Of a stretch of DNA of 64,000 nucleotides, positions 44,131 to 54,347 are shown piece after piece. The notes beneath the pieces are model-generated. The model made no database searches and had not been told where the DNA came from. It worked only from the letters and a program-made list of their open reading frames with translations. Position numbers and translations under genes: made by a program. Position 1 is the first letter of the stretch. The number at the start of each line of letters is the position of its first letter. Source of the DNA: Posidonia oceanica (taxonomy: Eukaryota; Streptophyta; Magnoliopsida; Alismatales; Posidoniaceae); contig JAZBRS010000057.1 of assembly GCA_037176725.1 (NCBI GenBank), forward strand, positions 86,387,501 to 86,451,500, given 5' to 3'.

Positions 44131-44420
44131 TGTTGGATGCTAACCGTTACAGCGTCCAATGTTGGACGCTGAAAAAGCTAGCGTCCAACGACCCTCCGAG
44201 GCAAAGATGCCAGGATCAAAGATTATTCCTTAATAAATAGTTGATTAATGATCATTAAGGCTAATTAAACCCTTGACTGGTCAAAGGACCTCTAGTGGAG
44301 GCTAAGCACGAAATTTGACTTTAGCCAAATAAGGCTAGTTTGAGGAAACACAAAATCAGGCTATTGGATGCTATGATTAACAGTGTCCAACGTTGGATGC
44401 TAGGATATCTAGCGTCCAAC
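44131..44420 (+). promoter_or_regulatory. Two GCGTCCAACG modules in element C U3
   Basis: Modules at 44,131-44,190 and 44,361-44,420 each hold TTGGAYGC, a near-palindrome such as AGCGTCCAATGTTGGACGCT (44,151-44,170) and a final GCGTCCAAC. The same order and spacing occur twice upstream of the PMD gene. They are written here on the + strand, antisense to the LTR. Confidence 0.65.
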
Positions 44421-44584
44421 ACACTCAAACGCAAACTTGCCAATTTTGGCCTCTCAATCACAAGGACAAGTGTAAATAAGTTAGATAAGAGTACTTGAGC
44501 TGGGCAAAGAGCTTCAAGAGGTGACCTAATGCAACAGACTACACTACCATGAAGGGAGTGTCAAAACGGGGTATCTACAGATTG

Positions 44585-44593
44585 CCCCACCTT
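44585..44593 (-). other. Polypurine tract of element C
   Basis: On the minus strand AAGGTGGGG is followed by CAATC and then the LTR start TGTAGATACC. Element B has AGGAAGGGG, CATC, then TGTAGACACC. This is the plus-strand primer site in reverse transcription. Confidence 0.7.
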
Positions 44594-44736
44594 GAAGATG
44601 GCTTCGGCATGAAGCTATCTACAAGGCGAGACGATACCCCTGTGTGGCACTACCCAAAGATCCTAAATGAAATCCAAGGCCTCTTACCACCAGACTTGGA
44701 CAAGACACAATGATGGTCGGCTAAAGAAACATGACC

Positions 44737-44965
44737 AAGGGGATTGCCCAAGGGGAACAAACTAAAGACACGACCGTGGGGGTTGCTCGCAGGAGTCGAA
44801 CTAAAGGACACTGCCATGGGGATTGCCCGTAGGGGTCAAACTAAAGACACTGCCACAGGGGTTGCCTGTGATGTCAAACTAAGAGACTTGCCATGGGGAT
44901 TGCCCGAGGGGGTCAAACTAAAAGACTTGCCACGGGGGTTGCCTGCGGGGGTCAAACTTAAAAGA
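44737..44965. repeat. Element C 3'UTR array 1, ~44-bp units
   Basis: Five units of GACTTGCCATGGGGATTGCC followed by CGAGGGGGTCAAACTAAA, with small changes. The core GGGGTTGCC links it to the array at 46,085-46,460. Confidence 0.9.
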
Positions 44966-45195
44966 TGGATAGCTAATGTTTCTGATGACCACTCAATGCG
45001 AATGCAATACAATACGAATGCAATACAATGCGTTATGCATGGATGCGTGCTGACGGGAATGCGAAGGAGGTGATCATGATATGCAATGCATGACCTTAGA
45101 TATTGAGGTTTCTCCATCATTGCTGGCTTTAATTTGTATACCGGGTTGGCTCAGGAATTTTTCTCACTATCTAAGGCAGACTGACACATGCGTGA

Positions 45196-45700
45196 ATGCA
45201 ATTGGTCATAATCAGGTGCCCTTTCCTAGAGTGTAGCCTACACTCTCCACAGGGACCGTCGTTTTATGACACGCAGGTTAGTGAGCGAGAAGTCCATGAT
45301 ACTCCCAGGCAAAAGGGGATTGATCTCTTCTCTCCTAGCCGCATTGGCTCTATTTGTCACAATCAGGTGTCCTTTCATCGAATGTTGCCTACATTCTCAA
45401 CAGAGACCGTCGTCTCGTGGCCTAGAATCAATGAACGATGAGTCCACTAATACCGTTGGCTTTATTCATCAGAATCGGGTGTCCTTTCATAGAATGTTGC
45501 CTACATTTTCGATAGAGACCGTTGTCTTCTGACCCGGGAGTTAGTGAACAATGGGTCCACTAATACTGTTGGCTTTATTCGTCGGAATCGGGTGTCCTTT
45601 CATGGAATGTTGACTACATTCTCGACAGAGACCGTCATCTTCTGACCCGAGAGTTAGTGAACAATGGGTCCACTAATACCGTTGGCTTTGCTTTGTTGAC
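45196..45700. repeat. Element C 3'UTR array 2, ~112-bp units
   Basis: Four units contain AATCGGGTGTCCTTTCAT, GAATGTTGCCTACATTCTC, GAGACCGTCGTCTT and GGGTCCACTAATACCGTTGG. Starts at 45,361, 45,473 and 45,586 give a 112-113 bp period. The first copy (45,210) is more diverged. Confidence 0.92.
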
Positions 45701-45805
45701 CTGGTTGTGCTTCGGGGTACCTGCTTTTGATTGGTTTGCTTTGTTTATCTGGTTGTGCTCCGGGCTCTTTGCTTTGGTTACCCGGTTGTGCTCTGGGGTT
45801 TAACT
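45700..45805. repeat. Element C 3'UTR array 3, GGTTGTGCT units
   Basis: Three units of TTTGCTTTGTTTATCTGGTTGTGCTCCGGG type, about 36-47 bp apart. A further copy occurs at about 46,474-46,505, beyond arrays 4 and 5, so the arrays are interleaved. Confidence 0.8.
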
Positions 45806-45849
45806 AAAAGACTTGCCGAGGGGGTTGCCCAAGGGGGTCGAACTGACAT

Positions 45850-46070
45850 TTAAAAGACTTGAGCTGGATCAAACATCCAACACTCAGAGAAAATGAGCTG
45901 GATTAGACATCCATCACTCAAGGATTGAGCTGGATTAACCAACACTCAAGGCTCGAGCTGGATTATCCAACACTCAAGGATTGAGCTGGTTTATCCAACA
46001 CTCAAGGATTGAGCTGGTTTATCCAACACTCAAGGATTGAGTTGGCTTATCCAACACTCAAGGATTGACC
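45850..46070. repeat. Element C 3'UTR array 4, ~31-bp units
   Basis: Seven units of ATTGAGCTGGTTTATCCAAC followed by ACTCAAGG. The last three are nearly identical, indicating recent expansion. Confidence 0.92.
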
Positions 46071-46079
46071 TTTAGGCGT

Positions 46080-46465
46080 TGGCCAAAGGGAAAGAACTGA
46101 AATCTAAAGACTTACCGAGGGGGTTGCCCAAGGAAAAACTGAAATAAAACATGCTGAGGGGGTTGCCCAAGGAAAAACTGAACTAAAACATCGCCGAGGG
46201 GGTTGCCCAGGGGAAAACTGAAATAAAACATCACCGAGGGCGTTGCCCAAGGGAAAACTGAAATAAAACACGCCGAGGGGGTTGCCCAAGGAAAACTGAA
46301 AATAAAAAATAAAAAATCACCAAGGGGGTTGCCCAAGGAAAAATCGAACCAAAACATCGCCAAGGGGGTTGTCCAAGGGAAAACTGAAATAAAACACACC
46401 CAAAGGGGTTGCCCAAGGGAAACTGAAACAAAAATCATCAAGAGGGTTGCCCAAGGGAATAAAAG
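46080..46465. repeat. Element C 3'UTR array 5, ~41-45-bp units
   Basis: Nine units of GCCGAGGGGGTTGCCCAAGG followed by AAAAACTGAAATAAAACA. Length variation lies in the A-rich part. The core is related to array 1. Confidence 0.93.
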
Positions 46466-46639
46466 GATACTTCTTTGGCTTTGTTTGCCCGGTTGTGCTC
46501 TGGGTAATTCTGAGCTGTTTGGGGGTTCAAAAGTTATGATGGCATCATCCCCATGCGCATTCTAGCTTGTAGAAGCCTCTGGAACTAGAAGAAAATTGAT
46601 TTAGAGGTTTTCTGGCAAAATTTAGCATTTTAAGTCGCT

Positions 46640-46800
46640 TTGAAGTATTGGACGTTGTATATTCCTGCGTCCAACATATGACGCTACAACTGAATGTGTC
46701 CAACGTCTAAACTGTCTTCTGGGCATAGGATGCCATACTTCGCTGCGTCCAACGTATGACGCAAATAATTATTGCGTCCAACGTGTCGAGGCCTTTAAAG
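46640..46800 (+). promoter_or_regulatory. Putative promoter of the antisense PMD gene with two GCGTCCAACG modules
   Basis: Two modules (about 46,646-46,706 and 46,726-46,785) carry TTGGACG, CTGCGTCCAAC, ATGACGC and GTCCAACG with the same spacing as the modules in C's LTR U3. They are followed by CTTTAAAG (46,793), a weak TATA-like element, and a pyrimidine-rich leader. Promoter function is inferred from position. Confidence 0.5.
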
Positions 46801-46829
46801 ATGCCCGTCTCCTTGGCTCCTCACTTTCC

Positions 46830-49112
46830 CGCTCTTAACTTCCTTCTTCTTCTTCTCCGGCGACAATCGACTCTCCTCCACCTTCGAACTCCTCCGACGT
46901 GAGGCAGTGGGCGACATTTGCACGCATTCGGCGGCTAGGGCACGGTCTGCGGCGACTTCGGCGTGTGTGGCGAGGATTTGCAAGTGCTCCGGCGTGTGTG
47001 GCGAGGATTTGCAGGTGCTCCGGTGACGACTTGCAGGTATGCTCCTTCTCCCTTGCCATTCCCCTTTTCTCTGGCATGGTGCCCTGATTCCTGTTGGTTG
47101 TTCTTCTCTCTTTTTTATTTTATCTCAGTTCATGCCGAGATTTGGCAAGGCATACATGAGGCCGAAGAAGTTGGCACGGAGGGGGAGGGTCCGTCGACGT
47201 CCGGTGGGTCTGAGCCGACTTCAGTGAGTGTGCCAGAGGTAGTGACACTAGCGATAGACGAGGCTGAGGTGGCAGCACAGGCAGACGTGCCCGAGGTGGC
47301 TACACCGGCAGACGTGCCTGAGGTGGTAGCTTGCGTCGTGGAGACTGAGGCGACGAGTGTCGAGGAGACTGAGGCGACGAGCGCCTCTAGTGGCTCGGAG
47401 GATTCGGATTCTTCAGCCACTCTCGGCAAGGATTCAGAGGAGTCGGGGTCGAAGGTGGTAGTTCCCGGGGCAGTCCCCACTGCTGCTGCTCCTCCTGCTA
47501 CTGGGATGGTTGAGGACGACAGCTGGTATGTGAGCAACCAGGACTTTGCTTACCGGGAGGCAGAGCGTGATGCTGGTGCTCCTCCAGATTTACACGGGCA
47601 CACATACCCTACGACGAGGTGCAGGCTTCAGCACCGCGCAGGGATGTGGCCCGGGCTGAGCTTGCGGTAGCTGCATTGGCGACCAAAGGACAGGTAATCA
47701 CACTTTCCATTCGAATTCAATTTATTATCATATTTGACTTGATCTGACAATTTTCCTCTCTCTTGCAGAGTCGGGCTCTCGTCGTCGTGCGTTGCCACTG
47801 GGGTCAGGTCCTCATGTGCTACCGGATGTTGGTGCCTTTCCAGCACGAGCGGCTTCGGTAGATGGGGTTTGGACACTTCCTGTCCATTCCTCCTTTTCAG
47901 CTTGAGTTGGGGCTTCTGGAGTTTGTAGCAGAGCGCTACCACCACCCTACGAGCTCGTTCGTGACCCGGGTTGGCGAGTTCGTCCTTTCTTTGGAGGACA
48001 TGGTTCGACTGACCGGACTTGGGGTGACGGAACGTCTAGTGACTGGCTCAATGCTTTCAGACTATACCTCTCTGATGGCAGATTTAGTTGGGAGGAGGAT
48101 AGTCATGTACGGGCCATGCCTTTTTGTTACTACCTCGGCAGTTCAGCGCGTCGAGGACTACTAGGAGACTGCTATAGAGCCTGGAGAGGATGTGGATCAG
48201 CAGCTCCGCACTTTCCTTTTAGTTCTGTTTGGGGACCTGCTATTCAGCCACGCTACTTCGTGGGTTTTGGTAGTGTTCCTACCCCTACTTGACGACTTGG
48301 ACTAGGTAGGGGAGTATGCTTGGGGAGCCGTGAGCCTGTCTTTTTTGTACACCGTGCTCTTCAAGTTTTCTGATGGTAGTTCCCGTCAGCTTGGCGGGAA
48401 CCCGCCATTCTTTCAGGTATATAAACTTTTCCTGCTTATTTAAGCTTCAAATATTCTCTACTTTACATGCTCGACTGATGATTTGCATTTTTACTTGCAG
48501 CTGTGGGTGTGGGACCACTTTACTTTCATGAGGCTCATCCCACCTTCAGTTCCTGAGATGGGGATGCCCTTCCCGCGGAGACTATACTGGAGCGAGGCGA
48601 ATCGTGCACCTGAGGCGATCACCGGCCATCGCTATGTAGGACGTCTCTTCTTTGAGATGCTGGTTCCTGCCCAAGTAATCTTCTTTTCATATGCCCCTGC
48701 AGATATATTATTTTTCTTTTGGTTTATTGATGCCCTGTCTGCTTTTCAAGTGATCTAGCATCCTTACGCCGAGGGGGAGCACGAGGATGTCCCCGAGATA
48801 GCTTGGGACTGAGTTGTTTTCGACCGAGACATCTGGCTCCACTACTGGAACCACTGCCACTTCCAGCACATCAACCGGGCACTTAGGCAATTGGGGCGTC
48901 GTCAGGCACAGCTAGAGCTCACCCATTCCAAGTTTGGCACGAGATACGCGGAGGAGGTGAACGTGCCCGCCACTAGGTTGACACCTATGGTCCACAGTTG
49001 CTGGACTGGGTTCGAGGCGGTTCCACCATTCAAGTTGATGCGTCGGCTGAGGACGAATTGGCTTGGGCTAGGTGGATGGACGACCAATTCAACGGGCTCA
49101 TGGTCTTCCATC
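46830..49112 (+). pseudogene. Plant mobile domain (PMD) gene, antisense in element C, cut by element B
   Basis: Visible exons are about 46,850-47,036 (mostly untranslated), 47,129-47,693, 47,769-48,416 and 48,501 onward, all with GT-AG junctions. Exon 2 encodes an acidic Glu/Val/Ala-rich stretch. Exon 3 encodes the PMD core: LGLLEFVAERYHHPTSSFVT, GEFVLSLEDMVRLTGLGV and GEYAWGAVSLSFLY. It joins in phase to exon 4, LWVWDHFTFMRL, and then HINRALRQLG, the family's conserved C-terminal patch. PMD proteins include MAIN and MAIL1, nuclear proteins that silence transposons and maintain meristems, and many transposon-borne relatives. This copy has TAG stops at 47,859, 48,162 and about 48,304, a frame change near 49,050, and is cut mid-reading-frame at 49,112. 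Confidence 0.75.
46960..47021. repeat. 31-bp tandem duplication in the PMD leader
   Basis: GGCGTGTGTGGCGAGGATTT plus GCAAGTGCTCC occurs twice, with one difference, and a third partial unit follows before the GTATGC donor at 47,037. Confidence 0.9.
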
Positions 49113-49590
49113 TGTAGACACCTCATTTTGACAGTCTGAATTGGTGGAATCTCTCTTTGGTGGCTTCTGAACCAAACACCTAGACTAAACCCAAAATCAC
49201 ACCTTTTTTTTCTCAAAACCAAAACTCCAAATCAAACCCTAAAAAACAAACCTAGAACTACACCCATTTTCTAAACCCAAAATCCTTCCAAAAACCTCCC
49301 AAAATCCCATCTTAAACCTCATGTCAAACCTTAGAAACCCTAGGTCATACACTCACCCAAAACCCCCTCAAAATCCAAGTCTTTATCCTTTTCTCTCTCC
49401 TCATTATCCTTCTCTCTCCTCACTATCCTCCTTCTCTTTCTCCTTCTATTCCTCTCTTTCTTTATTCTTTTCTTGCTCTCCAGTGGGCCCACCCCATTCT
49501 TGCTCCTCCCCACTTATTCTCCTTTCTTCCCTTTATTTTATCTTTATTTTATTTTATCCCATGTCTTTTGGTCTTTAACTTCTTTTCTTC

Positions 49591-49630
49591 CCTTCCTTTC
49601 TTTCTTTCTTTCCTTCTTTCTTTCTTTCTT
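49591..49630. repeat. (CTTT)n microsatellite in LTR
   Basis: A tract of about ten CTTT units with a few interruptions, within the C/T-rich part of the 5' LTR of B. Confidence 0.85.
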
Positions 49631-52429
49631 TCTTTCCCTTTTTCCACATTAAACCCTAAACCCTAAATCCTTTTCAACAAAACCCTAAAACCATTTCAAA
49701 AACCTAAGAGAAAATCCAATTCAAACCCTAGGAGAATCCTCCCATAAAAACCCTAGAAAAGCACTCCAAAAACATAGGAAAAAAGAAAGAAAACAATTAA
49801 AGGAAAACCTAAAAACCCAAATTTAAAAAACCTAACAAGAAAACAATTAATCAAAGGAAAAACATAAGAAAAGATAAATTAAAAACCCTAAAACCCCAAT
49901 TAAAAAAGAAAACACAAGAAGAAACAAGTCAAAACCCTAAAAAGCAATTAAAAAAACTTGGACAAACAATTAGAAGAAAAACCCTGTTAAAAAGTAATTA
50001 AAAACTAAGAATACATTCTAAAAGTACAATTAAAAACAAACAAAAGAAAAACACAATTAAAAACAAACAAAAGAAAAATATAATTAGAACAAACAAAAGG
50101 AAAAAACCCTCTTAAAAACAATCAAAAGAAAATCCTAGAAAAAAAGAAACAATCAAAGAACCTACGATAAAAATAATAAAAAAACAACAACAAACAGTTA
50201 ACAAACCTAAAGAAACAATTAAAACACAAACTTAAAACAATTAGAAGGACTTAACTTAAAAAAGGAGAAAAAAATTTAATAAGTAAAACAAACTTAAAAA
50301 TAATTAAAAAAACAACAACAAACAATTAACAAACCTAAAAAGCAATTAAAACATAAATATAAGAAAAACAATTTAAAAGACCTAACTAAAAAGAAAAAAG
50401 GAGAAAAAACTTAATAAGTAAAACAAACTTAAAAATAATTAAAAGACAACAACAAACAATTAACAAACCTAAAAAACAACTAAAAGAAAAAACCTAAGAA
50501 AAACAATTGAAAAAACTTAAACTAAAAAGCAAAACTAAACCCCTCTGAACCCTAATTAAAAAATTAAAAAAAAATCTTCTAAAACCTAATTAAAAACCTT
50601 AATCTAAAAAACAACCACTTTTTCTATTCCCAAAATCCAATTTCCCTTTCTTTTTCTCCTTCTTTTCTTCCTCCCCATTTTCTTTTTTCTTTTCTCTTTT
50701 ATCCGACCCAGCCCACTGCTGCCTTCCCCTTCTTTCTTTTTTCCTTTTTTTCAGCAGCCCAGCCCACCTTCTCCTCCTCCTTCCTTTCTTTTTTCCTTTC
50801 TTTTTTCCCCAGCCTTCTCCTTCTTCTTCCTTCTCCTTTCTCCCGTGGCCCACGACCTTCCACCAGCTTCTCCCCCTCAACCAGCTGCCTTCCCTCCATT
50901 TTCAAAAACCAAATTCCCCCCACCATCGCCATCACCTCGCCTGCCACCCCTGCACTCACAGCCTCTCTCAGCCCGCCCATCCTTTGGCAGCTCATCCCTT
51001 TGCGATAGTAACTCTGGGCCTTGTTGCACGTCCCGTCCGGCCAGCCCTCCTCTCAGCAGCTTCCTCCCCGCGCTCGTGGATTCAAATTCTCCACTCGAGT
51101 GCGCCCCTCCAGTAAAAACCAATCCCTTCTCCTTCTCCTTGGCCACCTTTCCAGAGCGCAATTTGAGAGAGCAAGAGAGAACCCAATCCCCCCTTCTTCC
51201 TCTGAAAAATTCCGAACTCCTTCTCCCAGCAACCAGCCCCCTTCCAGCCTCCAAAATCCTGCATTCCACTCCCCAATCCACACCCAAACGCCCAAAATCC
51301 ATTCCACACTTCATCGCCCAGCCAGCAATCTAGAATCCACACCCAAACACCCACTTCCTCCTGCACACACGCACTACCTCTTCCCCCCGAAAATTCCCAG
51401 CTCAGCAGTCCACTCCATCGCCCCAAACTTCTCCACCCTACTCACCGAACCACCACTTTCTCAGGCCACCCAACACTTCACCCCCAGACCCACCGTAGCT
51501 CCCACACACCACAGCAAACACCTATGCCCAACCTTTACCTAAAAACTTTCAACTTCTCCACCTCCTTCTAGAACCGTCTTCCGACCAATTCAGCCCTTCC
51601 TCCACCTTCACCAAGCATCCAGCAAGCCACCGGAGGGTTCCATCCAGCCCAGAGAGCGACAGAGCACCACCTCCACCTCAGCTCCACTGAGCAGCACCCA
51701 AAAATCCATCTCCTTCCTGTCGGCGTGCAAACTCGCTCCTGACCAGTTCCTGAGCTCCGGAGCAACACCAGCAGTCGATCCGGATCGTCACGCGCCGTCG
51801 AGAACGCCTGCAGCAGCACCACGACCCCCGCCGGCTCTTGCTCAACCCACCGAGGTCGGCGGAGCGTCCCAGCCACGCAAACAGGTACCTGATCTTACCA
51901 GTAGTCTAGTTTCAGCCTCCTCTTGCTTCCCAGCCCCTTAGACCTAGGTTCTGGTCCTTGTTTCGCCGGATCGTCACTGCCGTGGAGTCTTCTTCTCCGG
52001 CGAGCTCGCTCTGCACAGACCCAGCTCCGGACGTCCACAGCCCCCACCGACCGTGCTCCGCCGAGGTCCTAGGAGCGTCGTCCTGCCCTCCGTTTCCGCC
52101 GTCGTCACCTCCAGCTCCGATTTCATCTTCAGCACCTTCTGCAGAACTCCGTCGTCGCCGCCAGACCGCTGCAGCCTCCGTCATGCGCCGCTGCCCACCC
52201 CGCGGCCTCCGGGGAGGTCCCCCGCAGCTCGCCGACGCTCCACCTTCGCCGTGTCGCGCCTCCTTCTCCGGCGTAGGCAGCCTCAGTCCGCTGCTGCAGT
52301 CCTTGCCTTGTTTTATTCCCATTAGTTTAGCTTTCGTTTTATTTTTCCTTAACTTAGTTATTTTACCTTCGTATTGTATTTGTTTCCTTTAGTTTTATTT
52401 ATTTGCTTTTAGGTCCTACGGTAGTTTAA

Positions 52430-53660
52430 GTTTGATTTAAATCTGAATTAAAACTATATTACATTGCATGCAATTCCTGTCTTTTCTTTTATTTTCATTT
52501 CAGTCTTGTTGTAGTTTAAATTCTTCTGATATCATTTATTTGCAGTCTTGTCATTTATTTTTATTGCATCTTAGTCCCTCTGTAGTTTAAAGCATTTTAA
52601 TATTTTTTGGTTTTAGCCCCGTAATTTATTTTTATTGCATCTTAGTCCTCTTGCAGTTCAAAATACTTTACTATCTATTGTTTTTTAGTCCAACAATTTA
52701 TTTTATTTACATCTAGGTCCTTCAATTGATTAATATTATTTAAACGCACGTTTTTACCTTATTACATTACTCTTAACTCCTGCTATTTATTTTATTTGCA
52801 AATCAGTCTTCTGTTCAGTTGTTAAATTTATTTAATCTCACATTTTACCATATTACATTTCACTTTTTATTCTGTATTATTTTCCAGTCCTCTGCATGTT
52901 AGAAAAATCATTTAATTTCATACTTTACCATATTAAATTGCATTTTTACCCCTACATTTATTTAATTTGCATTTTAGTCCACTGCATGCATTCACAGCAT
53001 TTATTTAAATTGCATTTTTTCATATTGCATTGCATTCCATACCCTACATTCTATTGCATTTGCATTTAGGTCCTCAGTCCAATTAGATTTCATTTAATCC
53101 CTGTTTTAAAACCTTATTGCATTATTAAAAAACCCAGAGACTTATTTTTATTGTACCCAGGCCCGTAGGTTTGCATTTGCATTGTATCCAGGTCCCTATC
53201 TTTGCGTTTTCATTGCATTTAGGTCCCTAGGTTTGCATTTATTTGCATCTAGGTCCTTAGCTTTTCAAAATCACTACATATAGGCCCCTGACTTTGCATT
53301 CAGTTGCATCTAGGTCCTTATCTTTTCAAAATCATTGCATTTAGGCCTCCGGTTTTCAAAATCATTGCATATAGGTCCCTAAGTTTGCATTCAGTTGCAC
53401 ATAGGTCCCTAGGTTTACATTTTAATTACATTTAGGTCCTTTTCTCACATTTTTGCATGCATTTGCACTGTTTTGCATGCATTTGCATCGTTTTGCATAC
53501 CCGCACCCTGTTTAGCTTGTATTTGCATCGTTTTGCATGCCTGCTCCTGTTTTCCCTCATTTCTTGCACCGTTTTGCGTGCCTCCCTCTTTTCTTACACT
53601 GTTTTGCGTGCCTGCTTCGTTTCTCACGCCGTTATACGTGTTTGCCCCGGTTTCCCCTTG
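52430..53660 (+). repeat. TTGCATTTAGGTCC and TTTTGCATGC repeat fields in LTR B
   Basis: From 52,430 to 53,440 imperfect units of TTGCATTTAGGTCC(CTA)GG alternate with TTTAAA-like spacers. From 53,450 to 53,660 the unit changes to GTTTTGCATGCATTTGCA. Both fields are also present in the solo LTR (35,340-36,860 and 34,880-35,130), so they belong to the family and predate both insertions. Confidence 0.85.
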
Positions 53661-53708
53661 CATGTCGCCTGCATTGCCTAGTTTTACCGATGTTTTGTTT
53701 TATCGCCT

Positions 53709-53717
53709 GCATTTGCA
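53709..53717 (+). promoter_or_regulatory. Candidate TATA box of LTR B
   Basis: GCATATAAGGC lies just after the GCATGC field and before a leader-like stretch. At the corresponding place the solo LTR has lost it (TTAGGGCAG on its strand), so support is positional only. Confidence 0.4.
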
Positions 53718-53924
53718 TATAAGGCAGTGATGCTTACTGCCTGGAGTTCTCACGAACCAGGGTTCGCCCGATTTGGAACACGGACAGCGCTGCTGAGCAC
53801 TTAGATTGCATGTTTAATTCCTTGCATGCATTTCATCACTTAGAGCACCCCTTTGAGCATCTAATTAGGCATTCATGGCACTTAGGCATTTAAAGCATGC
53901 ATTTTCCTGCCTATGCGAGTGTAA

Positions 53925-54025
53925 GCCTAGAAAGACCGATTCTCGGGCGTGTCGGGGGTGCCTAACACCTTTCCCACACGTAACAGGAGTCCTTGCCCTT
54001 TCTCATGGCCCGTAATGACTATATT
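53925..54025 (+). promoter_or_regulatory. Conserved LTR block with GGTGCCTAACACC hairpin
   Basis: The block contains AGAAAGACCGATTCTCGGGC, a stem-loop GGTG-CCTAA-CACC extended by G/C-rich flanks (53,954-53,975), and AACAGGAGTCCTTGCCCTTT. Nearly the same block is in LTR A (29,865-29,940) and the solo LTR (34,545-34,615, minus), although most LTR sequence between A and B is not alignable. It is probably an R/U5 RNA element, by position. Confidence 0.6.
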
Positions 54026-54347
54026 GCCCTTATCCTAGGCACGAGTCACATCATTGCATCTCATTGCATCTCATTTCATTTGCATTGCATTGCATTGCAT
54101 CTTTTGCTTGGTTTTGCATGTTTATTCACGCATTTCCCCGGTTTTCCTTGTCTCCCGACTTAATAGATATAGTGGCAACTCTGATTTGTCTTATCTTCCC
54201 TTTTTCTTTCCTTTTTTCCTTTTTTAAAGTATTTTCGAGTCAAGTCTTCCTTCTAAGATACACCCACTAATAGTGAACTTGATTCCGATCGGTGCACGCG
54301 AGCTTTGGCATCGTGCATGGACGATCCGAACACTAGGATTACTACAG

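Larger units (their letters stand above)
43404..44579 (-). mobile_element. 3' LTR of element C
   Basis: On the minus strand it starts TGTAGATACCCCGTTTTGAC at 44,579, directly after a polypurine tract, and runs to about 43,404 where element A's RNase H sequence stops. A TATAAAAG box lies at 44,068-44,061. Upstream of it, in U3, are two GCGTCCAACG modules. The downstream GAGTGGCAATCACATCAA (near 43,525) matches the LTR-like fragment at 9392. The left border is uncertain by a few bases. Confidence 0.7.
43404..49112 (-). mobile_element. Element C: 3' part of a reverse-oriented Tat-like element with antisense PMD gene
   Basis: From its 3' LTR rightward, element C comprises the LTR (43,404-44,579), PPT (44,585-44,593), a 3'UTR of tandem arrays (44,737-46,505) and a PMD gene on the opposite strand (46,830-49,112). 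No LTR boundary lies between the arrays and the PMD gene. Assignment of the PMD gene to C is an inference from this continuity, the shared promoter module and the known habit of Tat elements to carry antisense extra ORFs. The remainder should lie beyond B. Confidence 0.6.
49113..54346 (+). mobile_element. 5' LTR of element B
   Basis: It starts TGTAGACACCTCATTTTGAC and ends GATTACTACA one base before the PBS. Its layout is C/T-rich (49,370-49,640), A-rich with telomere-like CCCTAAA words (49,650-50,620), pyrimidine tract (50,625-50,850), GC-rich (50,850-52,320), TTGCATTTAGGTCC field (52,430-53,440), a GTTTTGCATGCMTTTGCA field (53,450-53,650), TATA-like CATATAAGG (53,709), and the conserved hairpin block. 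Pro/Ser-rich open frames in the GC-rich part have no protein likeness. Confidence 0.88.

Noticed and set aside
45850..46070. CRISPR-like regular 31-bp repeats
   Set aside because: The units are directly adjacent, with no unique spacers, in plant DNA. It is an ordinary tandem array.
49113..49125. LTR at 49,113 as the 3' LTR of the PMD-bearing element
   Set aside because: It is followed at its other end by a PBS and gag, has no purine tract before it, and interrupts the PMD frame. It is the 5' LTR of B.
49650..49672. Telomere repeat CCCTAAA
   Set aside because: There are only two full copies within an A-rich LTR stretch that is full of AACCCTAA-like words. It is not an interstitial telomere tract.
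50845..52392. Series of 140-170 codon Pro/Ser-rich frames
   Set aside because: They are in the GC-rich section of LTR B, overlap each other, and have no conserved domain or counterpart of equal frame in the solo LTR.
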